The notes: generated by a model from the letters alone, not told the origin. A stretch of DNA of 64,000 bases from GCA-002282575 sp964519885 (GCA_964519885.1 CAZFLX010000002.1:1-64000); one strand, 5' to 3'; positions 16,563-25,905 are shown, counted from the stretch's first letter. A program made the numbers and translations.

Positions 16563-16688
16563 AAAATAAATTTCCGTAATCTGTTTGTCATCTAACGCCA
16601 GTGTGGGATAATATTCAATCCAAAATTTCATTGCGGCTAACAGGTTATTATGTGCGGTATTATCGGTATCCTTTCGGTTAATGGTGAC
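16563..16688 (+). repeat. Functional copy of the duplicated purF leader
   Basis: This is the downstream copy of the tandem duplication at 16400-16534. It holds the purF promoter, start codon and first 13 codons. The 45-bp and 26-bp blocks are identical between copies, while the segment between them has diverged by many substitutions. Confidence 0.85.
16585..16612 (+). promoter_or_regulatory. Probable purF promoter
   Basis: TTGTCA (16585-16590) and GATAAT (16607-16612) are separated by 16 bp. The same -35 exists in the upstream copy (16422-16427), but its -10 is degraded. No clear PurR-type palindrome was recognised. Confidence 0.55.
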
Positions 16689-18164
16689 AATGTCAATCAA
16701 GGCATTTATGACGGTTTAACAGTGTTGCAACACCGCGGGCAAGATGCGGCGGGTATTGTGACGCTTCATAAAGATCGCTTTTATCAGCGTAAAGATAATG
16801 GCATGGTGAAAGATGTCTTTCGTACCCGACATATGCGCGATTTGCATGGCGCTATGGGTATCGGTCACGTGCGTTACCCGACCGCGGGTAGTGCTTCGAG
16901 TGCCGAAGCACAGCCATTCTATGTCAATTCACCTTACGGCATTGTATTGGCACATAACGGTAATTTAACCAATACCGAAGACCTTGGTCGCGAACTTTAT
17001 AAAGAAGATTTACGTCACCTTAATACTAATTCAGATTCTGAAATTTTACTCAACGTCTTTGCCCACGAAATGATGGTGCAGGGTAAAGAGCAAGTTACTG
17101 AAGACCAGGTATTCGAAGCCATTGCGCAAGTTCACAAACGTTGTCGTGGTGGTTATGCTGCAGTAGGTATGATTGCCGGATTTGGCATGTTTGCCTTCCG
17201 CGACCCCTATGGTCTACGTCCCGTTGTCTTCGGAGAACGCACGCTAGCATCGGGTAAAAAAGATTACATTATCGCTTCCGAAACGGTGGCTGTGGATGTG
17301 CTAGAGTTCAAGGTGATTCGAGATTTGGCGCCTGGCGAAGCCATAGTTATTACCGAAGATGGACGGTTTTTTGCGCAACAGTGTTCCGATAAACCAGTAT
17401 TGGCGCCCTGTATTTTTGAACATGTGTATCTGGCGCGTCCTGACTCAGTGATCGATGGCGTTTCGGTTTATGAAGCCCGTTTGAACATGGGTGAAAAGCT
17501 GGCGGCAAAAATTTTACGCGTTAATCCGCATCACGATATTGACGTGGTGATTCCGATTCCAGACACAAGTCGTACTGCTGCCTTGCAGATGGCGCAGCGC
17601 TTAGGTGTACCTTATCGTGAAGGTTTTATTAAAAACCGTTATATCGGTCGTACGTTTATTATGCCGGGTCAAACCCAACGCAAGAAATCAGTTCGACAAA
17701 AACTCAATGCTATTGCACGTGAATTTGAAGGCAAACACGTTCTGCTAGTAGATGATTCGATTGTACGGGGTACCACCTCTGCACAAATCGTACAAATGGC
17801 GCGTGATTCGGGTGCCCGTAAGGTTTCTTTTGCCTCTGCATCGCCTGCTGTGCGTTATCCTTATGTCTATGGTATCGACATGCCAGCAGCCGTTGAGTTG
17901 GTAGCTTACAACAAAACGGTAGAAGAAGTTTGTGCCGTTATTGGTGCCGACTGGTTGGTCTATCAAGATTTGCCGGATCTTGAAGCGGCGGTGCGTGAAG
18001 CAGGCCAGGGTCCACAAGTATTTGATACGTCTTGTTTTAGTGGTATTTATGTAACAGGTGATGTTTCTGCTGAGTATTTGGCGGGCTTGGCACAACAGCG
18101 CGAAGACTCAGCTAAAAGTCAGGACATTGAACCCAGTGCGGTAGGATTACATAATGTCGATTAA
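16650..18164 (+). CDS. purF: Amidophosphoribosyltransferase
   Basis: PurF makes 5-phosphoribosylamine from PRPP and glutamine, the first committed step of purine synthesis. The 504-residue sequence starts MCGIIGIL, so Cys2 becomes the N-terminal glutaminase nucleophile after Met removal. Residues around 70-105 bear the glutamine site (GHVRYPTAGS, AHNGNLTN), and the phosphoribosyltransferase domain has the PRPP loop VLLVDDSIVRGTTS. Its length matches the E. coli-type enzyme, with no extra propeptide. It overlaps metZ by 11 bp, and the first 39 bases belong to a tandem duplication. Confidence 0.98.
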   Translation: MCGIIGILSVNGDNVNQGIYDGLTVLQHRGQDAAGIVTLHKDRFYQRKDNGMVKDVFRTRHMRDLHGAMGIGHVRYPTAGSASSAEAQPFYVNSPYGIVLAHNGNLTNTEDLGRELYKEDLRHLNTNSDSEILLNVFAHEMMVQGKEQVTEDQVFEAIAQVHKRCRGGYAAVGMIAGFGMFAFRDPYGLRPVVFGERTLASGKKDYIIASETVAVDVLEFKVIRDLAPGEAIVITEDGRFFAQQCSDKPVLAPCIFEHVYLARPDSVIDGVSVYEARLNMGEKLAAKILRVNPHHDIDVVIPIPDTSRTAALQMAQRLGVPYREGFIKNRYIGRTFIMPGQTQRKKSVRQKLNAIAREFEGKHVLLVDDSIVRGTTSAQIVQMARDSGARKVSFASASPAVRYPYVYGIDMPAAVELVAYNKTVEEVCAVIGADWLVYQDLPDLEAAVREAGQGPQVFDTSCFSGIYVTGDVSAEYLAGLAQQREDSAKSQDIEPSAVGLHNVD

Positions 18165-19341
18165 TGATTATGACTGGGACGATGCGACACTAGCGATTCG
18201 TTATGGTTATCAGCGTACCGAGCAAGGTGAACATAGTGAGGCGATGTTTCTAACGTCGAGCTTCGTTTATGACAGTGCTGAGCAAGCTGCGGAGCGTTTT
18301 TCGGGCAAAGTGCCAGGTAATATTTATTCGCGCTTTACCAATCCTACTGTCGCTGCGTTTGAAAGTCGAATTGCCGCCTTAGAGGGTGGTGAGCGTGCCG
18401 TTGCCACTGGCTCTGGTATGGCGGCGATTCTAACCACCTGTTTAGGCTTGCTGAATGCGGGTGATCATGTGGTGTGTTCGCGCAGCGTATTTGGTGCCAC
18501 GCAAATTTTGTTTGACAGGCACCTCAGCCGTTTTGGTATCCAAACCACCTTTGTCGATTTAGTCAATACACAAGCTTGGCAAGCGGCGGTTCAGCCGAAC
18601 ACCAAACTATTCTTTTTAGAAACCCCATCTAACCCGTTGATGGAAATTGGTGATATTCGTGCCTTAAGTGCAATCAGCAAAGCAGCTGGCGCTTGGTTGG
18701 TGGTGGATAATTGTTTATTGACGCCCATTTTACAGAAGCCTTTGGCTTTAGGTGCAGACATTGTTATTCACTCAGCGACTAAATTTATTGATGGTCAAGG
18801 TAGAGCGTTAGGTGGAGCCATTGTCGGTAATCATCAGTTGCTTGAACCCATTTACGGTTTTGTGCGCACAGCGGGTCCGAGTATGAGTCCGTTTAACGCT
18901 TGGTTGTTTTTGAAAGGCATGGAAACTCTGGCAATTCGCATGAAAGCACATAGTGAACAAGCCCTGTCAATTGCGCAGTGGTTGGTTGAACATCCCGCGG
19001 TAGAGTCAGTTTTCTATCCTGGATTAGACAATCATCCACAAGCTAAGCTGATCGCTGCGCAACAGCAAGCGGGTGGGGCGGTGTTATCTTTCCGCGTTAA
19101 AGGTGCCAGAGCAGAAGCGTGGCAAGTGATTGATGCGGTAAAGATATTCTCTCGCTCTGCCAACTTGGGGGATGTGAAAAGCATCATCACCCACCCAGCC
19201 ACCACAACCCATGGTCGTGTTGCCGAAGCAGATCGTTTGGCAGCAGGTATTACCGAGAATTTGATTCGCTTATCGGTAGGGCTAGAATCGCTGGAAGACC
19301 TACGCGCCGATTTAGCGCGTGGTTTAGATGCACTGGTTTAA
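18154..19341 (+). CDS. metZ: O-succinylhomoserine sulfhydrylase
   Basis: MetZ makes homocysteine from O-succinylhomoserine and sulfide, giving direct sulfhydrylation for methionine synthesis. The 395-residue PLP enzyme belongs to the Cys/Met metabolism family: YSRFTNPTVAAFE, ATGSGMAAI for the cofactor phosphate, the PLP lysine in HSATKFIDGQGR, and NLGDVKS with TTHGR near the C-terminus. The purF-metZ pair is common in Pseudomonas-like and betaproteobacterial genomes. It could be confused with a MetB-type cystathionine synthase, but the neighbourhood and GQGR segment favour MetZ. Its stop overlaps the stop of convergent yhbY. Confidence 0.93.
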   Translation: MSINDYDWDDATLAIRYGYQRTEQGEHSEAMFLTSSFVYDSAEQAAERFSGKVPGNIYSRFTNPTVAAFESRIAALEGGERAVATGSGMAAILTTCLGLLNAGDHVVCSRSVFGATQILFDRHLSRFGIQTTFVDLVNTQAWQAAVQPNTKLFFLETPSNPLMEIGDIRALSAISKAAGAWLVVDNCLLTPILQKPLALGADIVIHSATKFIDGQGRALGGAIVGNHQLLEPIYGFVRTAGPSMSPFNAWLFLKGMETLAIRMKAHSEQALSIAQWLVEHPAVESVFYPGLDNHPQAKLIAAQQQAGGAVLSFRVKGARAEAWQVIDAVKIFSRSANLGDVKSIITHPATTTHGRVAEADRLAAGITENLIRLSVGLESLEDLRADLARGLDALV

Positions 19342-19631
19342 CGAGGCAATTTAATTTTAGGCTGTTTGGCGTTGGCGCGATAAAGTACCAGAATCTTTCC
19401 AATGCTTTGTACTTTTTGCGCACCGCTAGCTGCTAATAATGCTTCGATCATCGCTTGACGTTGTTCGCGGTCATCATTCAGTAATTTAACCTTAATCAGT
19501 TCGTGGGTGTCGAGTGTCAGAGAAAGTTCATTCAGTAACGCTTCGGTTACACCCGATGCACCAACCCAAACAACAGGGCTAAGATGGTGAGCGTGTGAAC
19601 GCAAAAATTTTTGTTGGGCGGTGGTCAACAT
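19338..19631 (-). CDS. yhbY: CRM-domain ribosome assembly protein YhbY
   Basis: This 97-residue protein consists of one CRS1/YhbY RNA-binding domain: LTTAQQKFLRSHAHHLSPVV, then VGASGVTEALLNEL, HELIKVKL, and a terminal GKILVLYR strand. It associates with pre-50S ribosomal particles. The ATG at 19631 is chosen over a GTG at 19637 because it gives the usual length. It is divergent from rlmE, another 50S maturation gene, and convergent with metZ, with both stop codons sharing TTAA. Confidence 0.93.
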   Translation of the reverse strand: MLTTAQQKFLRSHAHHLSPVVWVGASGVTEALLNELSLTLDTHELIKVKLLNDDREQRQAMIEALLAASGAQKVQSIGKILVLYRANAKQPKIKLPR

Positions 19632-19689
19632 GTCCACTTAATCCTTATAATCAATCTAAATACCCCACTATTGTACAAGACTGGACAGC

Positions 19690-20319
19690 ATGGCACGAAC
19701 AAAATCTTCACAAAGCTGGTTAAAAGAGCATTTCTCAGACCCTTATTGGCTACAAGCGCAAAAAGAGGGTTATCGTTCGCGCGCCACTTATAAGCTCAAA
19801 GAATTGGATGAGAAAGAACGGCTATTGAAGCCCGGTATGGTCGTTGCCGACTTAGGCGCAGCGCCGGGGGGGTGGAGTCAGTGGGCGGCTAAAAAGGTAG
19901 GTGAGCAGGGATTAGTGGTTGGCTTAGACTTACTGCCCATTGTCGATTTAGAGGGATGTATTTTTTTGCAAGGCGATTTTCGTGAAGAAGACGTGTTACA
20001 ACAATTATTAGCCACCCTAGATCAACGCCCGGTTGATATTATTCTTTCGGATATGGCGCCCAATACCTCAGGTATTCCGGCTGTGGATGTACCCCGATCC
20101 ATTTATTTATCAGAGCTGGCATTGGAGTTTGCTGGCTTAGTCTTGAAACCGGGCGGCGATTTACTTATAAAAGTATTTCAGGGTTCTGGTTTCGATGCCT
20201 TCTTAAAAGATGTCAGAAGTGTCTTTACTAAGGTACAATTAAAAAAACCTAAAGCATCACGAGATCGTAGCGTTGAAGTTTACGTCTTGGCTCGTGGTTA
20301 TCGTGGCAAACAATCCTGA
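19690..20319 (+). CDS. rlmE: 23S rRNA (uridine-2'-O-)-methyltransferase
   Basis: RlmE (FtsJ/RrmJ) methylates the 2'-O of U2552 in the A-loop of 23S rRNA. The 209-residue Rossmann-fold enzyme has the SAM motif VVADLGAAPGGWSQWA and ILSDMAPNTSG. The catalytic K-D-K-E set is consistent with Lys in YRSRATYKLKE, Asp in LSDMAP, Lys in LLIKVFQGSG and Glu in SVEVYVLA. It sits directly upstream of ftsH, as in E. coli and many relatives. Confidence 0.97.
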   Translation: MARTKSSQSWLKEHFSDPYWLQAQKEGYRSRATYKLKELDEKERLLKPGMVVADLGAAPGGWSQWAAKKVGEQGLVVGLDLLPIVDLEGCIFLQGDFREEDVLQQLLATLDQRPVDIILSDMAPNTSGIPAVDVPRSIYLSELALEFAGLVLKPGGDLLIKVFQGSGFDAFLKDVRSVFTKVQLKKPKASRDRSVEVYVLARGYRGKQS

Positions 20320-20337
20320 TTACGTTAGGAAGCATGG

Positions 20338-22320
20338 ATGAGTGATTTTATGAAAAACCTGCTGGTGTGGATGATTATGGCGGCAGTAACACTGACGTTG
20401 TTTAATCAATTTCAAGGTGAAGAATCAACGCGTGTCGGTAATCCACATCGCATTGATTACACACAGTTTATTCAAGAAGTGAAAGCAGACAGAGTCAGTC
20501 GTGTCGATTTAGACGGGCGTACCATTCATGGCTTTTACACCAGTGGCGAACATTTCATGACCTTTAATCCCGGTGACCCTGGTTTGGTCGGCGATTTGCT
20601 TAACCATAATGTTGTGATTACGGCGCCGCCACCCGAAAAACAAGGTCTGCTGATGCAGATGTTTATTTCTTGGTTCCCCATGTTGTTGCTCATTGCGGTG
20701 TGGATTTTCTTTATGCGCTCAGCAGGTGGCTTGGGCGGTAAAAATAGTCCTTTTTCCTTTGGTAAAAGCAAAGCGCGTATGCAATCCGAAGATCAGGTTA
20801 AGGTAACCTTTGAGGACGTTGCTGGCGCTGACGAAGCGAAGGAAGAAGTACATGAAGTGGTCGATTTTCTGCGTGATCCAGAGAAATACCGCAAATTAGG
20901 CGGTAGCATCCCCCGTGGTATTTTGATGGTCGGTCCACCTGGTACAGGTAAAACACTATTGGCTAAAGCCATTGCGGGTGAAGCTAAAGTTCCATTCTTT
21001 ACCATTTCGGGTTCCGATTTTGTTGAAATGTTTGTCGGTGTCGGTGCTTCTCGTGTACGTGATATGTTTGAACAAGCCAAAGCTCATGCGCCTTGTATTA
21101 TTTTCATCGACGAGATTGATGCGGTAGGTCGTTCTCGTGGCGCTGGCATGGGTGGTGGTAATGACGAGCGTGAGCAAACGCTTAACCAAATGTTGGTAGA
21201 AATGGACGGTTTTGAAGGCAATGAAGGCATTATTGTCATTGCTGCCACCAACCGTCCCGATGTACTAGATCCTGCTTTGTTACGTCCTGGTCGTTTCGAC
21301 CGTCAGGTAACTGTTGGTCTACCCGATGTGCGTGGTCGTGAGCAGATTTTAAAAGTTCACATGCGCAAAGTGCCATTAGCTGAAGGCGTAAAACCTGGTG
21401 CGATTGCTCGTGGTACGCCGGGTTTTTCAGGTGCTGATTTAGCGAATCTGGTGAATGAAGCTGCTTTGTTTGCCGCACGGATTGGTAAAGAAAAGGTCAC
21501 TCATGAAGACTTTGAAAAAGCCAAAGATAAAATCATCATGGGTGTTGAACGTAAATCCATGGTGATGAAAGACGAAGAGAAGAAGCTTACTGCTTACCAT
21601 GAGGCAGGACATGCGATCATTGGCTGGATCGTGCCAGAGCATGATCCTGTATACAAAGTCAGCATCATCCCACGTGGTCGTGCTTTGGGCGTGACTATGT
21701 ATTTGCCCGAAGAAGATCGCTATAGTTACTCTAAGCGTCGTTTGGAAAGTCAGCTTTCTAGCTTGTATGGTGGTCGTATTGCTGAAGAAATGATTTTCGG
21801 CGCTGATGCGGTGACGACAGGAGCAAGTAACGATATTGAACGTGCGACCTCATTAGCGCGTAATATGGTGATGAAGTGGGGGATGTCTGATAAGTTAGGT
21901 CCTCAACTTTATGAAGAAGAAGATAACAGCAATCCTTTCCTCGGTGGTGGCATGGCACGCACTAAAGCCTTGTCTCAAGAAACAGGTAAACTCATTGATG
22001 ATGAAATTCATGCCTTGATTGATCGTAACTACAAGCGTGCAGAGCAAATTTTGCGCGATAATTCTGATAAGCTTCACATCATGGGCGAAGCCTTAATGAA
22101 GTATGAAACCATTGATGACGAGCAAGTACGTCAAATTATGGAAGAAGGTCGTTTCCCCGATGCACCGAAAGATTGGAATGAAGACGTTGACCAGCCAATG
22201 GAGGCTCAGCCGCCAGGAGAAGGTGAAGCGATTGTTGATGATGTGGTCGTACAACCTATCGATGGTTCAGCGCCAAGCGATGCTCTTCCAGAGTCAGGCT
22301 CAGTGCCAAAGTGGAATTGA
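20338..22320 (+). CDS. ftsH: ATP-dependent zinc metalloprotease FtsH
   Basis: FtsH is a membrane-anchored hexameric AAA protease that degrades LpxC, RpoH and misassembled membrane proteins. The 660-residue protein has two membrane segments (about 7-23 and 107-126) around a periplasmic domain. The AAA domain carries Walker A GPPGTGKT (199-206), Walker B CIIFIDEIDAVG and the SRH arginines in NRPDVLDPALLRPGRFDRQ. The zinc-protease motif is HEAGH (421-425). TTAGGA lies 7 bases before the ATG. It forms a probable operon with rlmE upstream and folP-glmM downstream. Confidence 0.98.
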   Translation: MSDFMKNLLVWMIMAAVTLTLFNQFQGEESTRVGNPHRIDYTQFIQEVKADRVSRVDLDGRTIHGFYTSGEHFMTFNPGDPGLVGDLLNHNVVITAPPPEKQGLLMQMFISWFPMLLLIAVWIFFMRSAGGLGGKNSPFSFGKSKARMQSEDQVKVTFEDVAGADEAKEEVHEVVDFLRDPEKYRKLGGSIPRGILMVGPPGTGKTLLAKAIAGEAKVPFFTISGSDFVEMFVGVGASRVRDMFEQAKAHAPCIIFIDEIDAVGRSRGAGMGGGNDEREQTLNQMLVEMDGFEGNEGIIVIAATNRPDVLDPALLRPGRFDRQVTVGLPDVRGREQILKVHMRKVPLAEGVKPGAIARGTPGFSGADLANLVNEAALFAARIGKEKVTHEDFEKAKDKIIMGVERKSMVMKDEEKKLTAYHEAGHAIIGWIVPEHDPVYKVSIIPRGRALGVTMYLPEEDRYSYSKRRLESQLSSLYGGRIAEEMIFGADAVTTGASNDIERATSLARNMVMKWGMSDKLGPQLYEEEDNSNPFLGGGMARTKALSQETGKLIDDEIHALIDRNYKRAEQILRDNSDKLHIMGEALMKYETIDDEQVRQIMEEGRFPDAPKDWNEDVDQPMEAQPPGEGEAIVDDVVVQPIDGSAPSDALPESGSVPKWN

Positions 22321-22329
22321 TAAGCAACT

Positions 22330-23154
22330 ATGCTGATTGATTTCCAAGCAAAACCTTATTGGGTGATGGGGGTGGTGAATATCACCCCCGATTCATTTTC
22401 AGATGGTGGACAGTTTTTTCATACCGAAAACGCAGTAAAACATGCATTCTCGTTGATAGAAGACGGAGCAGATATACTCGACTTGGGTGCAGAGTCCACG
22501 CGTCCAGGTGCCTTGCCCGTTTCAGTTGAAGAGGAATTGGCGCGTTTGTTACCTGTGTTGACGGTAATACGTCAGCAAACTCAAATACCAATTTCCATCG
22601 ATACCAGTCAGCCTCAGGTCATGCAAGCTTGCCTGGAAGCAGGTGCTAGCATGATTAATGATGTCCGTGCTTTGCAGTTACCTGGTGCGACCTCGGTGGC
22701 ACAAGTCTTTCCTAATGTGCCTGTGTGTTTAATGCACATGCAAGGTAATCCAGAAACCATGCAAAACAGACCTGCCTATCTGTCTGTGGTGGATGACGTC
22801 ATTGACTTTTTGGATTCACGCATCGAACAAACAGCCATCGAGCCATCTCGAATTGTGCTAGACCCAGGTTTTGGTTTTGGTAAAACACTGGAACAAAATA
22901 TTGAGTTATTCAAAGCTATTCCGCGCCTTGTCCGTTTGGGTTATCCCATTTTGGTTGGTGTGTCACGCAAAAGCATGATTGGTCAAATTACGGGTCAGCA
23001 ACAACCCTTAAATAGACAAGCAGGTAGTGTTGCCGCTGCTGTCGAAGCGGTACGTTTAGGGGCAAAAATTATTCGAGTGCACGATGTGCGCGCGACGGTC
23101 GATGCGCTTGCTGTTACCGAAGCACTTTCGCCATTACCATTAATTCACCGTTGA
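22330..23154 (+). CDS. folP: Dihydropteroate synthase
   Basis: FolP joins p-aminobenzoate to dihydropterin pyrophosphate and is the sulfonamide target. The 274-residue TIM barrel shows both family signatures: VMGVVNITPDSFSDGG near residue 12, and LDLGAESTRPGA. LDPGFGFGKT and GVSRKSMIG bind the pyrophosphate and pterin. It lies 9 bp after ftsH and just before glmM, the standard arrangement. Confidence 0.97.
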   Translation: MLIDFQAKPYWVMGVVNITPDSFSDGGQFFHTENAVKHAFSLIEDGADILDLGAESTRPGALPVSVEEELARLLPVLTVIRQQTQIPISIDTSQPQVMQACLEAGASMINDVRALQLPGATSVAQVFPNVPVCLMHMQGNPETMQNRPAYLSVVDDVIDFLDSRIEQTAIEPSRIVLDPGFGFGKTLEQNIELFKAIPRLVRLGYPILVGVSRKSMIGQITGQQQPLNRQAGSVAAAVEAVRLGAKIIRVHDVRATVDALAVTEALSPLPLIHR

Positions 23155-23171
23155 TTAAAAGGAAAAATAAC

Positions 23172-24512
23172 ATGTCACCAAAAGCAAAAAAACGTTTCTT
23201 TGGAACCGATGGCATTCGTGGTCGTGTCGGCTCTGAAGGCATGACCCCAGATATGGCGCTCAAGCTTGGTTGGGCTGCGGGTATGGTATTGAAGCAAGTC
23301 AGTAATGCCCCCGTTATTATCGGTAAGGATACGCGCATTTCCGGTTATATGTTTGAATCGTCATTAGAAGCGGGCTTTGCAGCGGCGGGTGTTTCGGTTA
23401 AATTGCTAGGTCCTATGCCGACACCAGCGATTGCTTATATCGCCACCACCTTTGGTGCAGTTGCGGGAGTGGTCATTAGTGCATCCCATAATCCTTACTA
23501 CGATAACGGCATCAAATTTTTTGACGGAAGTGGTAGAAAGTTATCGGATGACTTAGAGCATGCGATTGAAGCGATGATGGATGAACCTATGGTTTGTGTC
23601 CCATCTAGTCTGCTAGGTCGGGTATCGCGTATTAATGACGTCGCCGGACGCTACATTGAGTTTTGTAAAAGCACCATGGTTCATGGGCATCGGTTAAATG
23701 GCCTAAAGATTGTCGTGGATTGTGCAAATGGTGCAACCTATCATGTTGCGCCACATGTTTTTTCTGAGTTAGGTGCCGAAGTCATTACCATTGGTAATAA
23801 TCCCAATGGTCTGAATATTAATGATGGTTTTGGTGCCACCGATCCAGCAGCCTTACAACGTGCTGTGTTACGCGAAAAAGCAGATTTGGGTATTGCTTTA
23901 GATGGTGACGGTGATCGCTTAATGTTGGTTGATCATACAGGTTCAATACTGGACGGTGATGATATTCTGTTTATGATCATGAGTGGACAAAATGAGCCTG
24001 TTAAAGGAATTGTCGGAACGGTGATGAGTAACATGGGGCTTGAAAATTATTGCCGTGAAAAAGGCATTGAGTTTCATCGTACTCCTGTTGGTGACCGTCA
24101 TGTCATGGAGAAGTTAGTCGCAGAAGGTTTAAATTATGGTGCTGAACCATCGGGACACATTCTCTGCTTAGATAAAATTCAAACCGGCGATGGCATCATT
24201 GCCGCTCTGCAAGTGTTGAGTGTGATGGTGACACGTAAAGTTGGCTTAAATGCGTTAAAACAAGGGTTTACGCGTTATCCTCAAGAATTAGTCAATGTTA
24301 AGTTAGCACGTAAACTTAAGTCGATTGATGATGCTAAGGTATCCGAAGCTATTGCTCAAGCTGAAGCGCAACTAGGAGAGCAAGGGCGAGTTTTAATTCG
24401 CTTATCTGGAACAGAACCGCTAATTCGCATTATGGTTGAGGGTAAAAATGCGGTCATGGTTAAACAGATTGTTACACATCTTGAAGAGGTGGTAAAAGAA
24501 GTTTATGCCTAA
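23172..24512 (+). CDS. glmM: Phosphoglucosamine mutase
   Basis: GlmM interconverts glucosamine-6-phosphate and glucosamine-1-phosphate for peptidoglycan and LPS precursors. The ATG at 23172 (MSPKAKKRFFGTDGIRG) after AAAAGGAAAA gives 446 residues. The frame also opens at a TTG at 23151 that overlaps folP, but that lacks homology support. The phosphoserine loop is VISASHNPYYDNG (Ser105), the Mg loop is ALDGDGDRLM, the sugar loop is GAEPSGH and the phosphate loop is RLSGTEPLIRIMVE. A terminator follows. Confidence 0.97.
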   Translation: MSPKAKKRFFGTDGIRGRVGSEGMTPDMALKLGWAAGMVLKQVSNAPVIIGKDTRISGYMFESSLEAGFAAAGVSVKLLGPMPTPAIAYIATTFGAVAGVVISASHNPYYDNGIKFFDGSGRKLSDDLEHAIEAMMDEPMVCVPSSLLGRVSRINDVAGRYIEFCKSTMVHGHRLNGLKIVVDCANGATYHVAPHVFSELGAEVITIGNNPNGLNINDGFGATDPAALQRAVLREKADLGIALDGDGDRLMLVDHTGSILDGDDILFMIMSGQNEPVKGIVGTVMSNMGLENYCREKGIEFHRTPVGDRHVMEKLVAEGLNYGAEPSGHILCLDKIQTGDGIIAALQVLSVMVTRKVGLNALKQGFTRYPQELVNVKLARKLKSIDDAKVSEAIAQAEAQLGEQGRVLIRLSGTEPLIRIMVEGKNAVMVKQIVTHLEEVVKEVYA

Positions 24513-24521
24513 TTAAGGAGG

Positions 24522-24555
24522 GTCTGAAAAATACGGCTTGCGCCTTTTTTCAGAC
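24522..24555 (+). terminator. Terminator after glmM
   Basis: GTCTGAAAAA (24522-24531) and TTTTTCAGAC (24546-24555) pair around an inner GGC-TTGC-GCC hairpin that is followed by six T's. It would end the rlmE-ftsH-folP-glmM transcript. Confidence 0.7.
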
Positions 24556-24705
24556 TTACTAATTTATTTTTAGTTGGTGGAAGGGATAGCTTCAATAAGT
24601 TACGGGTCAAAAATGTACATCCCTTCCCCCAAGCCCCCAACCCATTTGTATTTTCAAATGCTCCTTAATATTAATCTAAGTTATTTATTTTCATACAAAA
24701 TTATT

Positions 24706-24736
24706 AGGCGCTAACGACTGTGTGTTAGCGCCTTTT
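24706..24736 (+). terminator. Second terminator-like hairpin before tpiA
   Basis: AGGCGCTAAC (24706-24715) and GTTAGCGCCT (24724-24733) form a perfect 10-bp stem followed by TTTT. The segment 24556-24705 between the two hairpins is AT-rich with a C-rich stretch near 24630, and I see no gene in it. Confidence 0.7.
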
Positions 24737-24738
24737 GC

Positions 24739-24767
24739 TTGCAATTCGTGCATTACGCTAGTACACT
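24739..24767 (+). promoter_or_regulatory. Probable tpiA promoter
   Basis: TTGCAA (24739-24744) and TACACT (24762-24767) are 17 bp apart, directly after the hairpin and 25 bp before the tpiA ATG. Confidence 0.5.
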
Positions 24768-24792
24768 TGTCAGGTTTTATAGGGAGACGACT

Positions 24793-25554
24793 ATGCGTCA
24801 AATGATGGTAGCCGGCAATTGGAAAATGCACGGCTCGGTAGCGTTTACACGCGATATGATTCAAACATTAACAGCAAATGTGACTGTTAATGAGGCAGTA
24901 ACACTGCTGGTATGTCCGCCTATGCTGTATTTAACACAAGCAATTCATGCGGCAGCCAAGAGTTCAATTAGGGTTGGTGCACAAAATTGCGCCCAGATTC
25001 AGACCACAGGTGCTTATACTGGTGAGGTATCGGCGACCATGTTGGCCGACGTCGGTTGCCAATATGTCATTCTGGGACACTCAGAACGCCGTGCGCTCTA
25101 TGGTGAAACTGACGCTGTGGTGGCAGAAAAAACGAAAGTCGCTTTAGCGACTGGGCTGACCCCCCTTGTTTGTGTCGGTGAAACCCTGACGGAACGCGAA
25201 GCAGGTCAAGCGGAAGCCATTATTGCAGCTCAGTTGGATGCGGTCAGTAACGTCATCGGTGCTGCGGGTTGGTCAAATGCCATTATCGCCTACGAACCTG
25301 TATGGGCAATTGGTACCGGTAAAACAGCGACACCTGAGCAAGCACAAGAAATTCACGCTTTCATTCGTCAGCATTTGGCGAAATTGGATGTGAATATGGC
25401 AAACGCGATGACCATTCTCTATGGTGGCAGTGTGAAGCCCGATAACGCGGCGTCCATTTTTTCTCAGCCAGATGTGGATGGAGGATTGATTGGTGGTGCG
25501 TCCCTGAATAGTGATGATTTTGCCAAAATTTATGCGGCCGCTGTGTCGCTCTAA
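24793..25554 (+). CDS. tpiA: Triosephosphate isomerase
   Basis: TpiA interconverts dihydroxyacetone phosphate and glyceraldehyde-3-phosphate. The ATG at 24793 follows AGGGAG, and the homologous region begins at once (MVAGNWKMHG). The frame is open from 24739, but that part overlaps the promoter. The 253-residue TIM barrel has the catalytic lysine in NWKMHG, histidine in YVILGHSERR and glutamate in IAYEPVWAIGTG, with GGSVKPDN and GGLIGGASL for the phosphate. SecG follows 9 bp downstream, a widely conserved pair. Confidence 0.97.
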   Translation: MRQMMVAGNWKMHGSVAFTRDMIQTLTANVTVNEAVTLLVCPPMLYLTQAIHAAAKSSIRVGAQNCAQIQTTGAYTGEVSATMLADVGCQYVILGHSERRALYGETDAVVAEKTKVALATGLTPLVCVGETLTEREAGQAEAIIAAQLDAVSNVIGAAGWSNAIIAYEPVWAIGTGKTATPEQAQEIHAFIRQHLAKLDVNMANAMTILYGGSVKPDNAASIFSQPDVDGGLIGGASLNSDDFAKIYAAAVSL

Positions 25555-25563
25555 GGAAAAAAT

Positions 25564-25905
25564 ATGATGCAAGTGGTTTTGGTTATCCATGTCATTCTTT
25601 CGTTGTTGCTCATCGGTTTGGTGTTGATTCAACAAGGAAAAGGAGCAGACGCGGGTGCCAGTTTTGGTGGCGGATCGTCGCAAAGTGTATTCGGTTCGCG
25701 AGGTTCTGCTTCATTTTTGTCACGATTAACTGCTATAATAGTGACTCTCTTCTTTGTGACAAGCCTAACACTGGCTTATTTGTCTACAAAGCAGTCTGAA
25801 GGCAACAGCGTGATAAGCACTCCTGATCGCGCCGTGATAACAGACAGCCCAGCGAAGAATGGTGCAACGCAACCCGCGGATGTTCCGGTTCAACCTGGGA
25901 AATAA
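25564..25905 (+). CDS. secG: Preprotein translocase subunit SecG
   Basis: SecG is the small accessory subunit of SecYEG. The 113-residue sequence has two membrane segments (about 3-22 and 52-74) separated by the conserved GKGADAGASFGGGSSQSVFG loop region. A hydrophilic Pro-rich tail follows. Order tpiA-secG-tRNA-Leu-nuoA is conserved in many proteobacteria. Confidence 0.95.
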   Translation: MMQVVLVIHVILSLLLIGLVLIQQGKGADAGASFGGGSSQSVFGSRGSASFLSRLTAIIVTLFFVTSLTLAYLSTKQSEGNSVISTPDRAVITDSPAKNGATQPADVPVQPGK

